DNA of 52,432 bases. Origin: Alphaproteobacteria bacterium (GTDB taxonomy: Bacteria > Pseudomonadota > Alphaproteobacteria > Ferrovibrionales > Ferrovibrionaceae). The notes under the pieces are model-generated. The model had not been told where the DNA came from. It did no database searches and was given only the letters and a program-made list of their open reading frames with translations. The translations under genes were made by a program, and so were the position numbers. Location: contig JAHCJR010000012.1 in NCBI GenBank assembly GCA_026126165.1, positions 1-52,432 on the forward strand. Reading direction: 5' to 3'. Below are positions 17,784 through 27,547 of this stretch, in pieces. Position 1 is the stretch's first letter. The number at the start of each line of letters is the position of its first letter.

Positions 17784-19364
17784 ATGACCATCAAGGTCCT
17801 GATCGCCGACGAGCTGAGCCCGGCGGCGAAGCAAATCTTCCATGACCGCGGCATACAGGCAGACGAAAAAGTCGGCCTGAAGCCGGAACAGCTTCTCGAG
17901 ATCATCGGCGAGTATGACGGCCTCGCCGTCCGCTCGGCGACCAAAGTGACGGCCAAGGTCCTGGCGGCGGCCAAGCGGCTCAAGGTGGTGGGTCGTGCCG
18001 GCATCGGCGTCGACAATATCGACGTCAATGCCGCGACCGCGCACGGCGTCTGCGTGATGAACACGCCATTCGGCAATTCCATCACCACCGCCGAACATGC
18101 CATTGCGATGATGATGGCGCTCTCCCGCCAGGTGCCGCAGGCCGACCGCTCGACGCAGCAGGGCAAGTGGGAGAAGTCGAGGTTCATGGGCGTCGAGCTC
18201 TATTCCAAGACGCTTGGCATCGTCGGTTGCGGCAATATCGGCTCTATCGTCGCCGACCGGGCGCAGGGACTGAAGATGAAGGTCATCGCCTACGATCCCT
18301 TCCTCTCGCCCGAACGCGCCACCGATCTCGGCGTCGAGAAGGTGGAACTCGACGAACTGCTGCGCCGCGCCGACTTCATCAGCCTGCACACGCCGCTCAC
18401 CGACCAGACCCGTGGCCTGCTCAACCGCGAGACGCTGGCGCGCTGCAAGCGCGGCGTGCGCATCGTCAATTGCGCGCGCGGCGGGCTGATCGTGGAGGAG
18501 GATCTGAAGGAGGCGCTAGATTCCGGTCAGGTTTCGGCAGCGGCCCTCGATGTCTTCGCGACCGAGCCGGCGAAGGACAACATCCTGTTCGGCCATCCGA
18601 ACCTGGTGGCGACGCCGCATCTCGGCGCCTCGACCGCCGAGGCGCAGGAGAATGTCGCATTGCAGGTGGCGGAGCAGATGTCCGACTTCCTGATCAGCGG
18701 CGCGGTGATGAACGCGCTCAACATGCCCTCGGTCAGCGCCGAGGATGCGCCGAAGCTCCGGCCCTACATGAAACTTGCGGAACAGCTTGGTTCCTTCGCC
18801 GGGCAGGTGACTGAAACCGGCCTGCGCAAGGTGATCGTCGAGTACGAGGGCGATGTGGCGCAGCTCAATACCAGGCCACTGACGGCGGTCGCCCTGCAGG
18901 GACTGCTCAAGCCGTTGCTCGATTCGGTCAACATGGTCAATGCGCCGATCATCGCCAAGGAGCGCAACATCGACGTGACCGAGGTGAAGCACGAGCGCTC
19001 GGGCGACTATCACACGCTGATCCGGCTTACCGTGGTGACCGAACAGCGCACCCGCGACGTGGCCGGCACCCTTTTTGCCGACCGGCGTCCGCGCGTGGTG
19101 CAGATCAAGGGCATCAAGGTCGAGGCGGAACTCGGGCCGCACATGCTGTTCGTCACCAACGACGACAAGCCGGGCTTCATCGGCCGCCTTGGCACGATCC
19201 TGGGCGAGAACGGCATCAACATCGCGACCTTCGCGCTTGGCCGCTCGGCGCCGGGGGCCGATGCAATCGCCCTGGTCGAGGTCGATGGGCCGGTTCCCGA
19301 CGGGGTTATCGACCAGATCTGTGCCCTGCCGCACGTGCAGCGGGTGAAGCAGCTCCTGTTCTGA
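17784..19364 (+). CDS. serA: D-3-phosphoglycerate dehydrogenase (long, ACT-containing form)
   Basis: SerA oxidises 3-phosphoglycerate to 3-phosphohydroxypyruvate, the first step of serine synthesis. The 526-residue length is that of the long type, with an intervening (ASB) domain and a C-terminal ACT domain (HMLFVTNDDKPGFIGRLGTI). The NAD-binding motif GCGNIG lies at residues 149-154, and the hydroxyacid dehydrogenase signature RAGIGVDNIDV is present. It follows serC with a 3-bp gap. The ACT domain suggests serine feedback, as in the family, though this form is not always inhibited. Confidence 0.97.
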   Translation: MTIKVLIADELSPAAKQIFHDRGIQADEKVGLKPEQLLEIIGEYDGLAVRSATKVTAKVLAAAKRLKVVGRAGIGVDNIDVNAATAHGVCVMNTPFGNSITTAEHAIAMMMALSRQVPQADRSTQQGKWEKSRFMGVELYSKTLGIVGCGNIGSIVADRAQGLKMKVIAYDPFLSPERATDLGVEKVELDELLRRADFISLHTPLTDQTRGLLNRETLARCKRGVRIVNCARGGLIVEEDLKEALDSGQVSAAALDVFATEPAKDNILFGHPNLVATPHLGASTAEAQENVALQVAEQMSDFLISGAVMNALNMPSVSAEDAPKLRPYMKLAEQLGSFAGQVTETGLRKVIVEYEGDVAQLNTRPLTAVALQGLLKPLLDSVNMVNAPIIAKERNIDVTEVKHERSGDYHTLIRLTVVTEQRTRDVAGTLFADRRPRVVQIKGIKVEAELGPHMLFVTNDDKPGFIGRLGTILGENGINIATFALGRSAPGADAIALVEVDGPVPDGVIDQICALPHVQRVKQLLF

Positions 19365-19421
19365 TGCTCGGGCGCCGGCGCGGTTGGCGGGCGGTGGCAA
19401 ACGTGATTTAAGAGCAGCGTC

Positions 19422-20560
19422 ATGAAGAAGGTTGGAGCCAGCGGACTTCTGCCCGCCGGCCTCAGGGACGGACTGCCGCCCGAGGCCGAATGGGAGGCGC
19501 ATGTCATCGAGCGGCTGATGATGGGCTTCGCGGGCCATGGCTACCGCCGGGTGAAGCCGCCGCTGATCGAATTCGAGGACACACTGCTTGCCGGGCCCGG
19601 CCAGTCGCTGGCACCGCACATGTTCCGGCTCATGGATCCGATTTCCCAGCGGATGCTCGGCGTGCGCCCGGATATGACCCTTCAGGTCGCGCGCATCGCC
19701 GAGACGCGCCTCAAGGACGTGGCGCGGCCGCTGCGCCTTTCCTATGCCGGCCAGGTGCTGCGCGTGCGCGGCAGCCAGCTCCGGCCGGAGCGGCAGTTTG
19801 CCCAGGCCGGGGCAGAGATCATTGGCACCGAAGCCCTCGGTGCCGACCTCGAGGTGATCCTGATGGCGGCGGAGGCGCTGTCCGAACTAGGCGTGCGCCA
19901 TGTCTCCGTGGATCTGACGCAGCCGCTGCTGGCGCCGGCACTCTGCCAGGGGCTCGGCCTCGACGAGGAGCGCGCGCGCGAGGCGCGCCGGGCCCTCGAC
20001 CAGAAGGACGTGGCGGCGCTGCGGCAGGCGGCGGGGCCGGCTGCTCCGACGCTCGAGGCGCTGATGGCGGCGGCCGGCCCGGCGGAGCAGGCGGTGGCGC
20101 AGCTCGCCCGGTTGCCGTTGCCGCCGGCGGCGGCGGATATGGCGGCGGAACTGTCGGAACTGATCGGCCGGCTGCGCCGGGCAGCGCCCGATCTGATGCT
20201 CACCGCCGATCCCGGCGAGTTTCGCGGCCTCGAATACCAGACCGGCATCAGCTTCACCTTCTTCGCCCGCGGCGTGCGCGGCGAACTGGGGCGTGGCGGG
20301 CGCTATCTGAGCGGCGGGGAGTCCTGCACCGGCATCACGCTCTATCTCGATTCGATCCTGCGGGCGCTACCGCCCGCCAACGGCATGCGCCGGATCTATC
20401 TGCCGCCCGACTGCCCGCTTGCAAAGGCGCGGCGTCTGCGAGCCGAGGGATGGTGCACGGTGCAGGGATTCGGGCCGGTCGACGATCCGGCCGGGGAAGC
20501 GCGCCGGCTTGGCTGTACGCACCATCTCGTCGGCGGTGAAATCAGGGAAGTGGGACTGGC

Positions 20561-20564
<4 letters not shown>
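19422..20564 (+). CDS. hisZ: ATP phosphoribosyltransferase regulatory subunit
   Basis: HisZ is a catalytically dead histidyl-tRNA synthetase paralogue that binds short-form HisG and makes the first histidine-biosynthesis enzyme sensitive to histidine. The 380-residue protein has the class II synthetase core ([32 protein letters not shown]) but lacks the C-terminal anticodon-binding domain of HisS, which supports HisZ. hisG is not in the window. The ATG at 19422 lies 57 bp after serA. The stop overlaps purA by 4 bp. Confidence 0.92.
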
Positions 20565-21856
<1,292 letters not shown>

Positions 21857-21869
21857 GCACCGCTGCGCT

Positions 21870-22748
21870 TCAGTCGAGTCCCTCGGCGCGGGCTTCCGTA
21901 CGGATCGCCTTCTGCAGCTTCTCGAAGGCGCGCACCTCGATCTGGCGCACCCGCTCGCGGCTAATGTTGTACTTGGTGGAGAGATCCTCGAGCGTCGTCG
22001 GCTCGTCCTTGAGCCGCCGCTCCACCAGGATGTCGCGCTCGCGCTCGTTCAGCTTGCCGAGAGCGGCATCGAGCAGGCGCTTGCGCCCTGCGAACTCCTG
22101 GGACTCGCCAAGCCGCTCCTCCTGATTGGCGCTCTCGTCCTCGAGCCAATCCTGCCATTCGCCATCGCCATCGATGCGCAGCGGCGCGTTGAGCGAATGG
22201 TCGGGTCCGGCCAGTCGGCGGTTCATGGTGACGACCTCTTCCTCGCTCACCGAGAGGTCGCGGGCGATCTTCTTCACCTTGTCCGGCGAGAGGTCGCCCT
22301 CGTCGATGGCCTGAAGCTGGCTTTTCAGCCGGCGCAGGTTGAAAAAGAGCTTCTTCTGAGCTGCCGTGGTGCCGATCTTCACCAGCGACCAGGAACGCAG
22401 GATGTATTCCTGGATGGCGGCGCGGATCCACCACATGGCATAGGTGGCGAGGCGGAAGCCGCGGTCCGGCTCGAAACGCTTGACTGCCTGCATCATGCCG
22501 ATATTGCCCTCGGCGATCAGTTCGCCGACCGGCAGTCCGTAGCCGCGATAGCCCATGGCGATCTTGGCGACGAGGCGCAGATGGCTGGTCACCAGTCGGT
22601 GCGCGGCTTCGAGGTCGCCATGATCGCGCCAGGACTTGGCCAGGACGTATTCCTCGTCCGGCTCCAGCATCGGGAAGTTGCGGATCTCCTGGAGATAACG
22701 CGACAGGCTGACATCGGGCGTCAGCGCCGGAATATACTGCTTGCTCAT
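21870..22748 (-). CDS. rpoH: RNA polymerase heat-shock sigma factor RpoH (sigma-32)
   Basis: A 292-residue sigma-70 family factor that directs RNA polymerase to heat-shock genes. Region 2 reads DLEAAHRLVTSHLRLVAKIA to FRLATYAMWWIRAAIQEYI. The RpoH box QKKLFFNLR is at residues 131-139 and distinguishes it from other alternative factors. Region 4 ends with ISRERVRQIEVRAFEKL. The ATG at 22748 is preceded by GGGAGCAGAGA. The promoter upstream carries a CIRCE-like inverted repeat (22829-22855), and the gene may also be read from rluD. Confidence 0.96.
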   Translation of the reverse strand: MSKQYIPALTPDVSLSRYLQEIRNFPMLEPDEEYVLAKSWRDHGDLEAAHRLVTSHLRLVAKIAMGYRGYGLPVGELIAEGNIGMMQAVKRFEPDRGFRLATYAMWWIRAAIQEYILRSWSLVKIGTTAAQKKLFFNLRRLKSQLQAIDEGDLSPDKVKKIARDLSVSEEEVVTMNRRLAGPDHSLNAPLRIDGDGEWQDWLEDESANQEERLGESQEFAGRKRLLDAALGKLNERERDILVERRLKDEPTTLEDLSTKYNISRERVRQIEVRAFEKLQKAIRTEARAEGLD

Positions 22749-22828
22749 TCTCTGCTCCCGCGGCCCGGATATTGCGGCCGCCCCCTGCCTGACCTTGCCG
22801 CCCGGTTTGGACAGATGTTCCGGGCGTC

Positions 22829-22855
22829 CTGGCACTCTGGCATCATGAGTGCCAA
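22829..22855 (-). promoter_or_regulatory. CIRCE-like HrcA operator ahead of rpoH
   Basis: Read on the minus strand the site is TTGGCACTC-N9-GAGTGCCAG. The consensus CIRCE element bound by HrcA is TTAGCACTC-N9-GAGTGCTAA, so the spacing is exact and each arm differs at two positions or fewer; the inner 8 bp are perfectly self-complementary. It begins within the last bases of the probable -10 (TAGATT) and would cover the transcription start, the classic repressor position. No hrcA gene is in the window. Confidence 0.75.
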
Positions 22856-22883
22856 TCTAGGACCGTTCTGCGGAAAAATCAAG
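22854..22883 (-). promoter_or_regulatory. rpoH promoter with overlapping sigma-70 and sigma-32-like elements
   Basis: On the minus strand, TTGATT (22882-22877), a 17-bp spacer and TAGATT (22859-22854) fit a housekeeping promoter. The same DNA can be read as CTTG-N18-CCTAGAT, close to the alphaproteobacterial sigma-32 pattern CTTG-N17/18-CYTATNT. The expected start lies inside the CIRCE-like repeat, about 100 nt before the rpoH ATG. Which sigma factor uses it is inference. Confidence 0.55.
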
Positions 22884-22909
22884 ATAACCCCTAACTTCAG
22901 TTGGGTATG

Positions 22910-23893
22910 TTACAAACCGTTGAGGGCGGAAATAAGGCGTGCCATGTCTGCCGGCAGCGGACTCTCGAGGCGCAGCATCCGGTCGCTCACCGGATGACGG
23001 AAGCCGAGCCGCGCCGCATGCAGGGCCTGGCGGCGGAAGCCGCCGAGGGCCTCGCGCACGGCATCGGGCAGGCGTGCCAGACGCCCGGCCCGGGCCCGGC
23101 CATAGGTCGGATCACCGACCAGGGGATGGCCGGCCTGGCTCAGATGCACGCGGATCTGATGGGTCCGGCCGGTTTCCAGCCGGCATTCCAGCAGGCTGGC
23201 GACCTCGCCGAAGGATTGCAGGATGCGATACCTGGTCACCGCCGGCTTGCCGCCTTCCCGCCGCACGGTCATGCGTTTGCGGTTGCGCGGATCGCGGCCG
23301 ATATTGCCTTCGATGCGACCTTCCGCGGCGCGTGGCCGGCCCCAGACGAGCGCCAGATAGCTGCGCTCGATGTCGTGGGCGGCGAAGAGGCGCGAGAGGG
23401 CCTGGTGCGCCAGATCCGTCTTGGCGGCGACCAGCAGGCCGGAGGTATCCTTGTCGATACGATGCACGATGCCGGGACGGCGCACGCCGCCGATCCCCGA
23501 CAGGCTATCGCCGCAATGGGCGATCAGCGCATTGACCAGGGTGCCATCGGGGTTGCCCGGCGCCGGATGGACGACCATGCCTGCCGGCTTGTCGATCACG
23601 ATAAGTTGATCGTCTTCGTAGACGACGGCGAGCGGCATGGCCTGCGGCCGCGGTTCCGCCTCGCGCGCCTCCGGCAGTTCCAGATGGTAGCTTTGCCCCG
23701 GTTTGACCCGGTGGGAGGGCTCGGTTATCGTCTGCCCCCCGGATGCGACGAGCCCTTGTTCGATCAAGGACTTGAGGCGCGCGCGGCTGACCTCGGGCCC
23801 GATCGCGCGGGCGAGGAAACGATCCAGCCGTTCCCCCTGGTCGGCGGGGCCGGCGGTGACGAGAAGGCTGCGGGGCGGCGCTGGAGAGGACAT
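22910..23893 (-). CDS. rluD: Ribosomal large subunit pseudouridine synthase (RluD/RluC family)
   Basis: A 327-residue pseudouridine synthase. It has an N-terminal S4 RNA-binding domain (about residues 20-65, RLDRFLARAIGPEVSRARLK) and the catalytic RsuA/RluA domain with HRIDKDTSGL, whose D147 is the nucleophile. By family, it modifies the helix 69 region of 23S rRNA. The ATG at 23893 shares bases with the divergent start at 23892 (CATG) and has only a weak ribosome binding site inside the neighbour gene. It ends 162 bp before rpoH on the same strand. Confidence 0.92.
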   Translation of the reverse strand: MSSPAPPRSLLVTAGPADQGERLDRFLARAIGPEVSRARLKSLIEQGLVASGGQTITEPSHRVKPGQSYHLELPEAREAEPRPQAMPLAVVYEDDQLIVIDKPAGMVVHPAPGNPDGTLVNALIAHCGDSLSGIGGVRRPGIVHRIDKDTSGLLVAAKTDLAHQALSRLFAAHDIERSYLALVWGRPRAAEGRIEGNIGRDPRNRKRMTVRREGGKPAVTRYRILQSFGEVASLLECRLETGRTHQIRVHLSQAGHPLVGDPTYGRARAGRLARLPDAVREALGGFRRQALHAARLGFRHPVSDRMLRLESPLPADMARLISALNGL

Positions 23894-24239
23894 GTATCAG
23901 CAACCGAACATACGCCTGCTCAAGGCCGTCGTCATTCTGCTCGGTGTCGCCATCCTGATTTCCGGCGCCGTGGTGATCTGGGGCATCACGAGCCGCGTCG
24001 GGGGAAAGGCGGAACGGGGCTCGGTCGCTTCCGCCGGCCTCGTACGCGCTGGCGCGCCCGCGGCGTTCGGCGTGCGCAAGCTCGAACTGCCCCGCTCCAG
24101 CCGCATCATCGAGATGCGCCCGGACGGCGACCGGTTGCTGCTGCGCATCCGCGACGTCGGCGGCGCGGAGCAGATCATTCTTCTCGACATGAACACCGGC
24201 GAGCGGCTCGGCAGCTTCGAGATCGAGGCGCTGGAGTAG
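23892..24239 (+). CDS. Small single-span membrane protein (DUF6476-like)
   Basis: A 115-residue protein. It has a short cytoplasmic N-terminus (MYQQPNIRLLK), one strong transmembrane segment (about residues 12-35, AVVILLGVAILISGAVVIWG), then a periplasmic domain of mixed beta character ending LLDMNTGERLGSFEIEALE. This resembles the small alphaproteobacterial family next to rluD that I know as DUF6476; the function is unknown. The ATG at 23892 follows GGAGAGGAC. Its start overlaps the divergent rluD start by two bases. The JAMM peptidase gene follows after 4 bp. Confidence 0.75.
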   Translation: MYQQPNIRLLKAVVILLGVAILISGAVVIWGITSRVGGKAERGSVASAGLVRAGAPAAFGVRKLELPRSSRIIEMRPDGDRLLLRIRDVGGAEQIILLDMNTGERLGSFEIEALE

Positions 24240-24243
24240 GCCG

Positions 24244-24675
24244 GTGCTGCTGCTCGGCGCGCGCGATCTCAAGGCCCTCATCGATGCGGCGGAGGCGGCC
24301 TATCCCGAGGAAGCCTGCGCCCTGCTGGTGGGGCGCAGGGGACCGGGCGACCGGATTTTTGTGGACCGCATCGTTCAGTCCCGCAACGTGGCGGAGGACC
24401 GGCGCCGGCGCTTCGAGGTCGATCCGGGCCTGCGCATCGGCCTGGAGCGCGAGTTGCGCGGCGGCCCGCTTGCGGTGGTCGGTGTCTGGCATTCCCATCC
24501 CGACGGCCCGGCCCGGCTTTCCGCCACCGATCTCGCCTCGGCCTACGAGCCGGAGCTTGCCTGGCTGCTGACCATGGTCGCGGGCGGCCAGGCGCTGCAC
24601 AGCGCGGCCTATCTGTTGAACGACCGGGGGGACGGCTTTCGTCCGCTCGATCTGTTTATCCTGCAGGGGAACTGA
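24244..24675 (+). CDS. M67/JAMM (Mov34/MPN) family metallopeptidase
   Basis: A 143-residue stand-alone JAB1/MPN+ domain. The zinc site is complete: glutamate E23 (PEEACALLVG), then H83-x-H85-P and S93-x2-D96 (HSHPDGPARLSATD). Bacterial members cleave after C-terminal glycine of ubiquitin-like sulfur carriers or act in cysteine and cofactor synthesis. No ThiS/CysO-like or MoeB-like gene is adjacent. The GTG at 24244 lies 4 bp after the membrane-protein stop, and the threonine aldolase begins 2 bp after its stop, so all three are probably co-transcribed. Confidence 0.88.
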   Translation: MLLLGARDLKALIDAAEAAYPEEACALLVGRRGPGDRIFVDRIVQSRNVAEDRRRRFEVDPGLRIGLERELRGGPLAVVGVWHSHPDGPARLSATDLASAYEPELAWLLTMVAGGQALHSAAYLLNDRGDGFRPLDLFILQGN

Positions 24676-24677
24676 AC

Positions 24678-25721
24678 GTGGATTTCCGCAGCGACAACGT
24701 GGCCGGCATCGCGCCGGCGATCCTTGCGGCCATCGCCGCGGCGAATGCCGGCAGCGCCTCGTCCTATGGCGAGGACGACTGGACGAAGCGGCTTCAGTCG
24801 AAGATGAACGAGCTGTTCGAGCGGGAGGTCGCGGTCTTTCCGCTGGCCACGGGCACGGCGGCCAATGCGCTGGCGCTCGCCGCGCTGGCGCCGCCCTGGG
24901 GCCTCGTCTGCTGCCACCGGCTGTCGCATATCGAAGAGGACGAATGTGGCGCGCCGGAATTCTTTACCGGCGGCGCGAAACTCGCGCCGATGGACGGCGC
25001 GCACGGCAAGATCGGCGCCGGCGATCTTGCACGCTTTCTCGACGGGTATGGTTTCGGCGTCCAGCATCATGTCCAGCCGGCGGCGGTCTCGATCTCGCAG
25101 GCCAGCGAATGCGGCACCGTCTATTCCGTGGCCGAGACCCGGGCCATCGCCGAAGTCTGCCGCCGGCACCGGCTGGCGCTGCACATGGATGGTGCGCGCT
25201 TCGCCAACGCGCTGGTCCATCAGGGTGCGAGCCCGGCGGAGGCGACCTGGAAGGCGGGCGTCGACGTGCTGTCCTTCGGCGCGACCAAGAACGGCGCCAT
25301 GGCGGCGGAGGCGGTGGTCTTTTTCGATCCCGCCCGCGCGACCGATTTCCTCTATCGCCGCAAGCGGGCCGGGCATCTCTTTTCCAAGATGCGTTTCCTC
25401 TCTGCCCAGCTCGTGGCCTATCTGGAAGACGGGCTCTGGCTGCGCCTCGCTGCCAATGCCAATGCCATGGCGGAGCGCCTGGCGCGCGGGCTCGCTTCCC
25501 TGCCGGGGACCGAACTCGCGCACCCGGTCGAGGCCAACGAGGTCTTCGTGCGCTTGCCCCGGCCGGTGCGCGAGCGGCTGGCCGGCGCCGGCGCGCGCTT
25601 CCATCCCTGGGTCTCGGCCGGGGCCGATGCAATCCGCCTGGTCGTTCCCTTCGATGCGGACGAGGCGCGGATCGACCGTTTCCTTGCCGTGGCGGCGGCC
25701 GCTCAGGCCCCGACACCGTAG
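24678..25721 (+). CDS. Low-specificity L-threonine aldolase / beta-eliminating lyase family
   Basis: A 347-residue fold type I PLP enzyme. It starts FRSDNVAGIAPAILAAI, the typical threonine aldolase opening. The PLP lysine is K204 in SFGATKNGAM, and the aspartate is in LHMDGARFANAL. It would split L-threonine or allo-threonine to glycine and acetaldehyde. The start is the GTG at 24678, preceded by AGGGGAACTGAAC. It overlaps the convergent TRAP permease gene by 19 bp at their 3' ends. Confidence 0.9.
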   Translation: MDFRSDNVAGIAPAILAAIAAANAGSASSYGEDDWTKRLQSKMNELFEREVAVFPLATGTAANALALAALAPPWGLVCCHRLSHIEEDECGAPEFFTGGAKLAPMDGAHGKIGAGDLARFLDGYGFGVQHHVQPAAVSISQASECGTVYSVAETRAIAEVCRRHRLALHMDGARFANALVHQGASPAEATWKAGVDVLSFGATKNGAMAAEAVVFFDPARATDFLYRRKRAGHLFSKMRFLSAQLVAYLEDGLWLRLAANANAMAERLARGLASLPGTELAHPVEANEVFVRLPRPVRERLAGAGARFHPWVSAGADAIRLVVPFDADEARIDRFLAVAAAAQAPTP

Positions 25722-27502
25722 AGGAAGAGCGCCAGCAGGCCGGCCGCCATCGCCGCGAGCCCGGCCAGCGGCCGCCGCCCGCCGCCGATGGTGGCGAAGC
25801 TGATCAGCCAGATGCCGAGGCCGATCTTGAGCGCGGCGGCCAGCGCCAGCATCGGCGCGGCCTTGAGATCGAGCACGGCCGGATTGGCGATCATGCCGAG
25901 CGGAATGATGTAGAGGCCGATGCCGATGCGCATGGCCTGGAGGGCGACTGTGAGCCACGGCGCGCCGGCAATACCGGCCGCGACGAAGACGGTGCCGCAT
26001 ACCGGCGGCGTGATGGTGCAGAGCAGCGCATACCAGAAGACGAACAGATGGCCCTGGAGTTCCGGCAGCCCGAGCTTGACCAGCGCCGGGCCGGCGACGG
26101 CAATGCAGATCAGGTAGGCGGCGGTCGTCGGCAGCTCCATGCCGAGCACGAGGCAGGCGAGCGCCGTCAGTGCCAGGGCGATCCAGAGATTGCCGCCGGA
26201 GAGGCTGACGATCAGCGAGGTGATCTTCACGCCGAGCCCGGTCACGTTGAAGACGCCGACGATCAGCCCGGCGCAGATGATGATGGCGGCGATCAGGGCG
26301 ATCTGGCGTGCGGCATCGACGATGGCGATCTCGAGCCGGGCAAGGAACAGGCGGAGCGAGAAGCCCCGGACCGGATCGACGGGCAGCAGTATGGCCGTGG
26401 CCAGCGTGGCGGCGATCGCCGAGTAGGCGGCGGAATAGCCCAGCACCAGCAGCATGGCGACGAGGACCACGAGCGGCAGCGCGAAGAAGGGGAGCGCGCG
26501 CGCCACCATGGCCCAGCCGGGAAGGTCGCTTTCCGTCAGGCCCTTGAGATCGTAGCGAAGGGCGAAGAAATGCACGCCGATCCAGGCGCCCATGAAGAAG
26601 AGGACCGCGGGCAGCACGGAGGCGATGGCGATGTCGGCATAGGCAGTGCGCGTCAGTTCCGCCATGAGGAAGGCGCCCGCCCCCATCACCGGCGGCATGA
26701 TCTGGCCGCCGGTCGAGGCGACCGCCTCGGTCGCGGCGGCGAAGGGAGCGGGGTAGCCCATGCGCCGCATGGCGGGAATGGTAATGGAGCCGACCGAGGC
26801 GACGTTGGCCGAAGCGGAGCCCGAGATCGTGCCGTACAGCGCGGAGGCCAGCACCGAGACTTTCGCGGCGCCGGCGCGGTAGCGCCCGGCGAGCTGGGTC
26901 GCCACGGCCATGAAGCCCTGGCCCGCCGCGCCGGCGGAGACAAAGGCACCGAGAATCATGAAAGGGACGATCAGTTCGATCGAGGTGCCGGTGAGCAGGC
27001 CCCACAGGCCGGCCTCGGCGATCACCATATTGCCGAGGAAGTAATCCATCGGGATGCCGGGATGCCCCATGATGCCCGGCAGATGCTGCCCGAACATGCC
27101 ATAGGCGAGCGCGAGGCAGGCGACCGCCGGCAGCACCGGCTGCACCGCGCGGCGCGCCATTTCCAGGACCACGAGGATGATGGCGCCCGCCATGGCGAAT
27201 TGCAGGAGCGAACCGTCCAGCGCGCCATACTGATCGACCAGCGCCGGCCGGTTCAGCATGATGTAGAGCGCCGCGGCCATGCCGACGGCGAAGGCGATCA
27301 CGCCGCCCACCCGCTCGATGCTCCCGCGCGCCGCGGCGAAGAGGAAGATCCATGGCAGCGCCGTGGCGAAATGCAGCGGCCGCGCGATCAGGCTCGGCAC
27401 CAGGCCGGAAAAGATCAGCCAGACATGGGCGCCGACGGTGAGGAGGGCGGCGCAGAGCAGCGCCGCGCGCATCGGCGGCGATCGTTCGGTGGTGGCGGAC
27501 AA
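25703..27502 (-). CDS. TRAP transporter fused permease (TAXI type, DctQM fusion)
   Basis: A 599-residue integral membrane protein with many hydrophobic segments along its length. An N-terminal four-helix DctQ-like part is joined to a DctM-like part with motifs such as GAFVSAGAAGQGFMAVATQL, SGSASANVASVGSITIPAM and GGQIMPPVMGAGAFLMAE, typical of the TRAP 4TM/12TM fused subunit. It uses an ion gradient to import the ligand of the binding protein encoded just upstream. The ATG at 27502 lies 45 bp after the SBP stop. The substrate is unknown. Confidence 0.92.
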   Translation of the reverse strand: MSATTERSPPMRAALLCAALLTVGAHVWLIFSGLVPSLIARPLHFATALPWIFLFAAARGSIERVGGVIAFAVGMAAALYIMLNRPALVDQYGALDGSLLQFAMAGAIILVVLEMARRAVQPVLPAVACLALAYGMFGQHLPGIMGHPGIPMDYFLGNMVIAEAGLWGLLTGTSIELIVPFMILGAFVSAGAAGQGFMAVATQLAGRYRAGAAKVSVLASALYGTISGSASANVASVGSITIPAMRRMGYPAPFAAATEAVASTGGQIMPPVMGAGAFLMAELTRTAYADIAIASVLPAVLFFMGAWIGVHFFALRYDLKGLTESDLPGWAMVARALPFFALPLVVLVAMLLVLGYSAAYSAIAATLATAILLPVDPVRGFSLRLFLARLEIAIVDAARQIALIAAIIICAGLIVGVFNVTGLGVKITSLIVSLSGGNLWIALALTALACLVLGMELPTTAAYLICIAVAGPALVKLGLPELQGHLFVFWYALLCTITPPVCGTVFVAAGIAGAPWLTVALQAMRIGIGLYIIPLGMIANPAVLDLKAAPMLALAAALKIGLGIWLISFATIGGGRRPLAGLAAMAAGLLALFLYGVGA

Positions 27503-27547
27503 GGGCGGGGGCGGGACGAAGGGGCGGCCGCCGGCCGCCCCCGGTCG

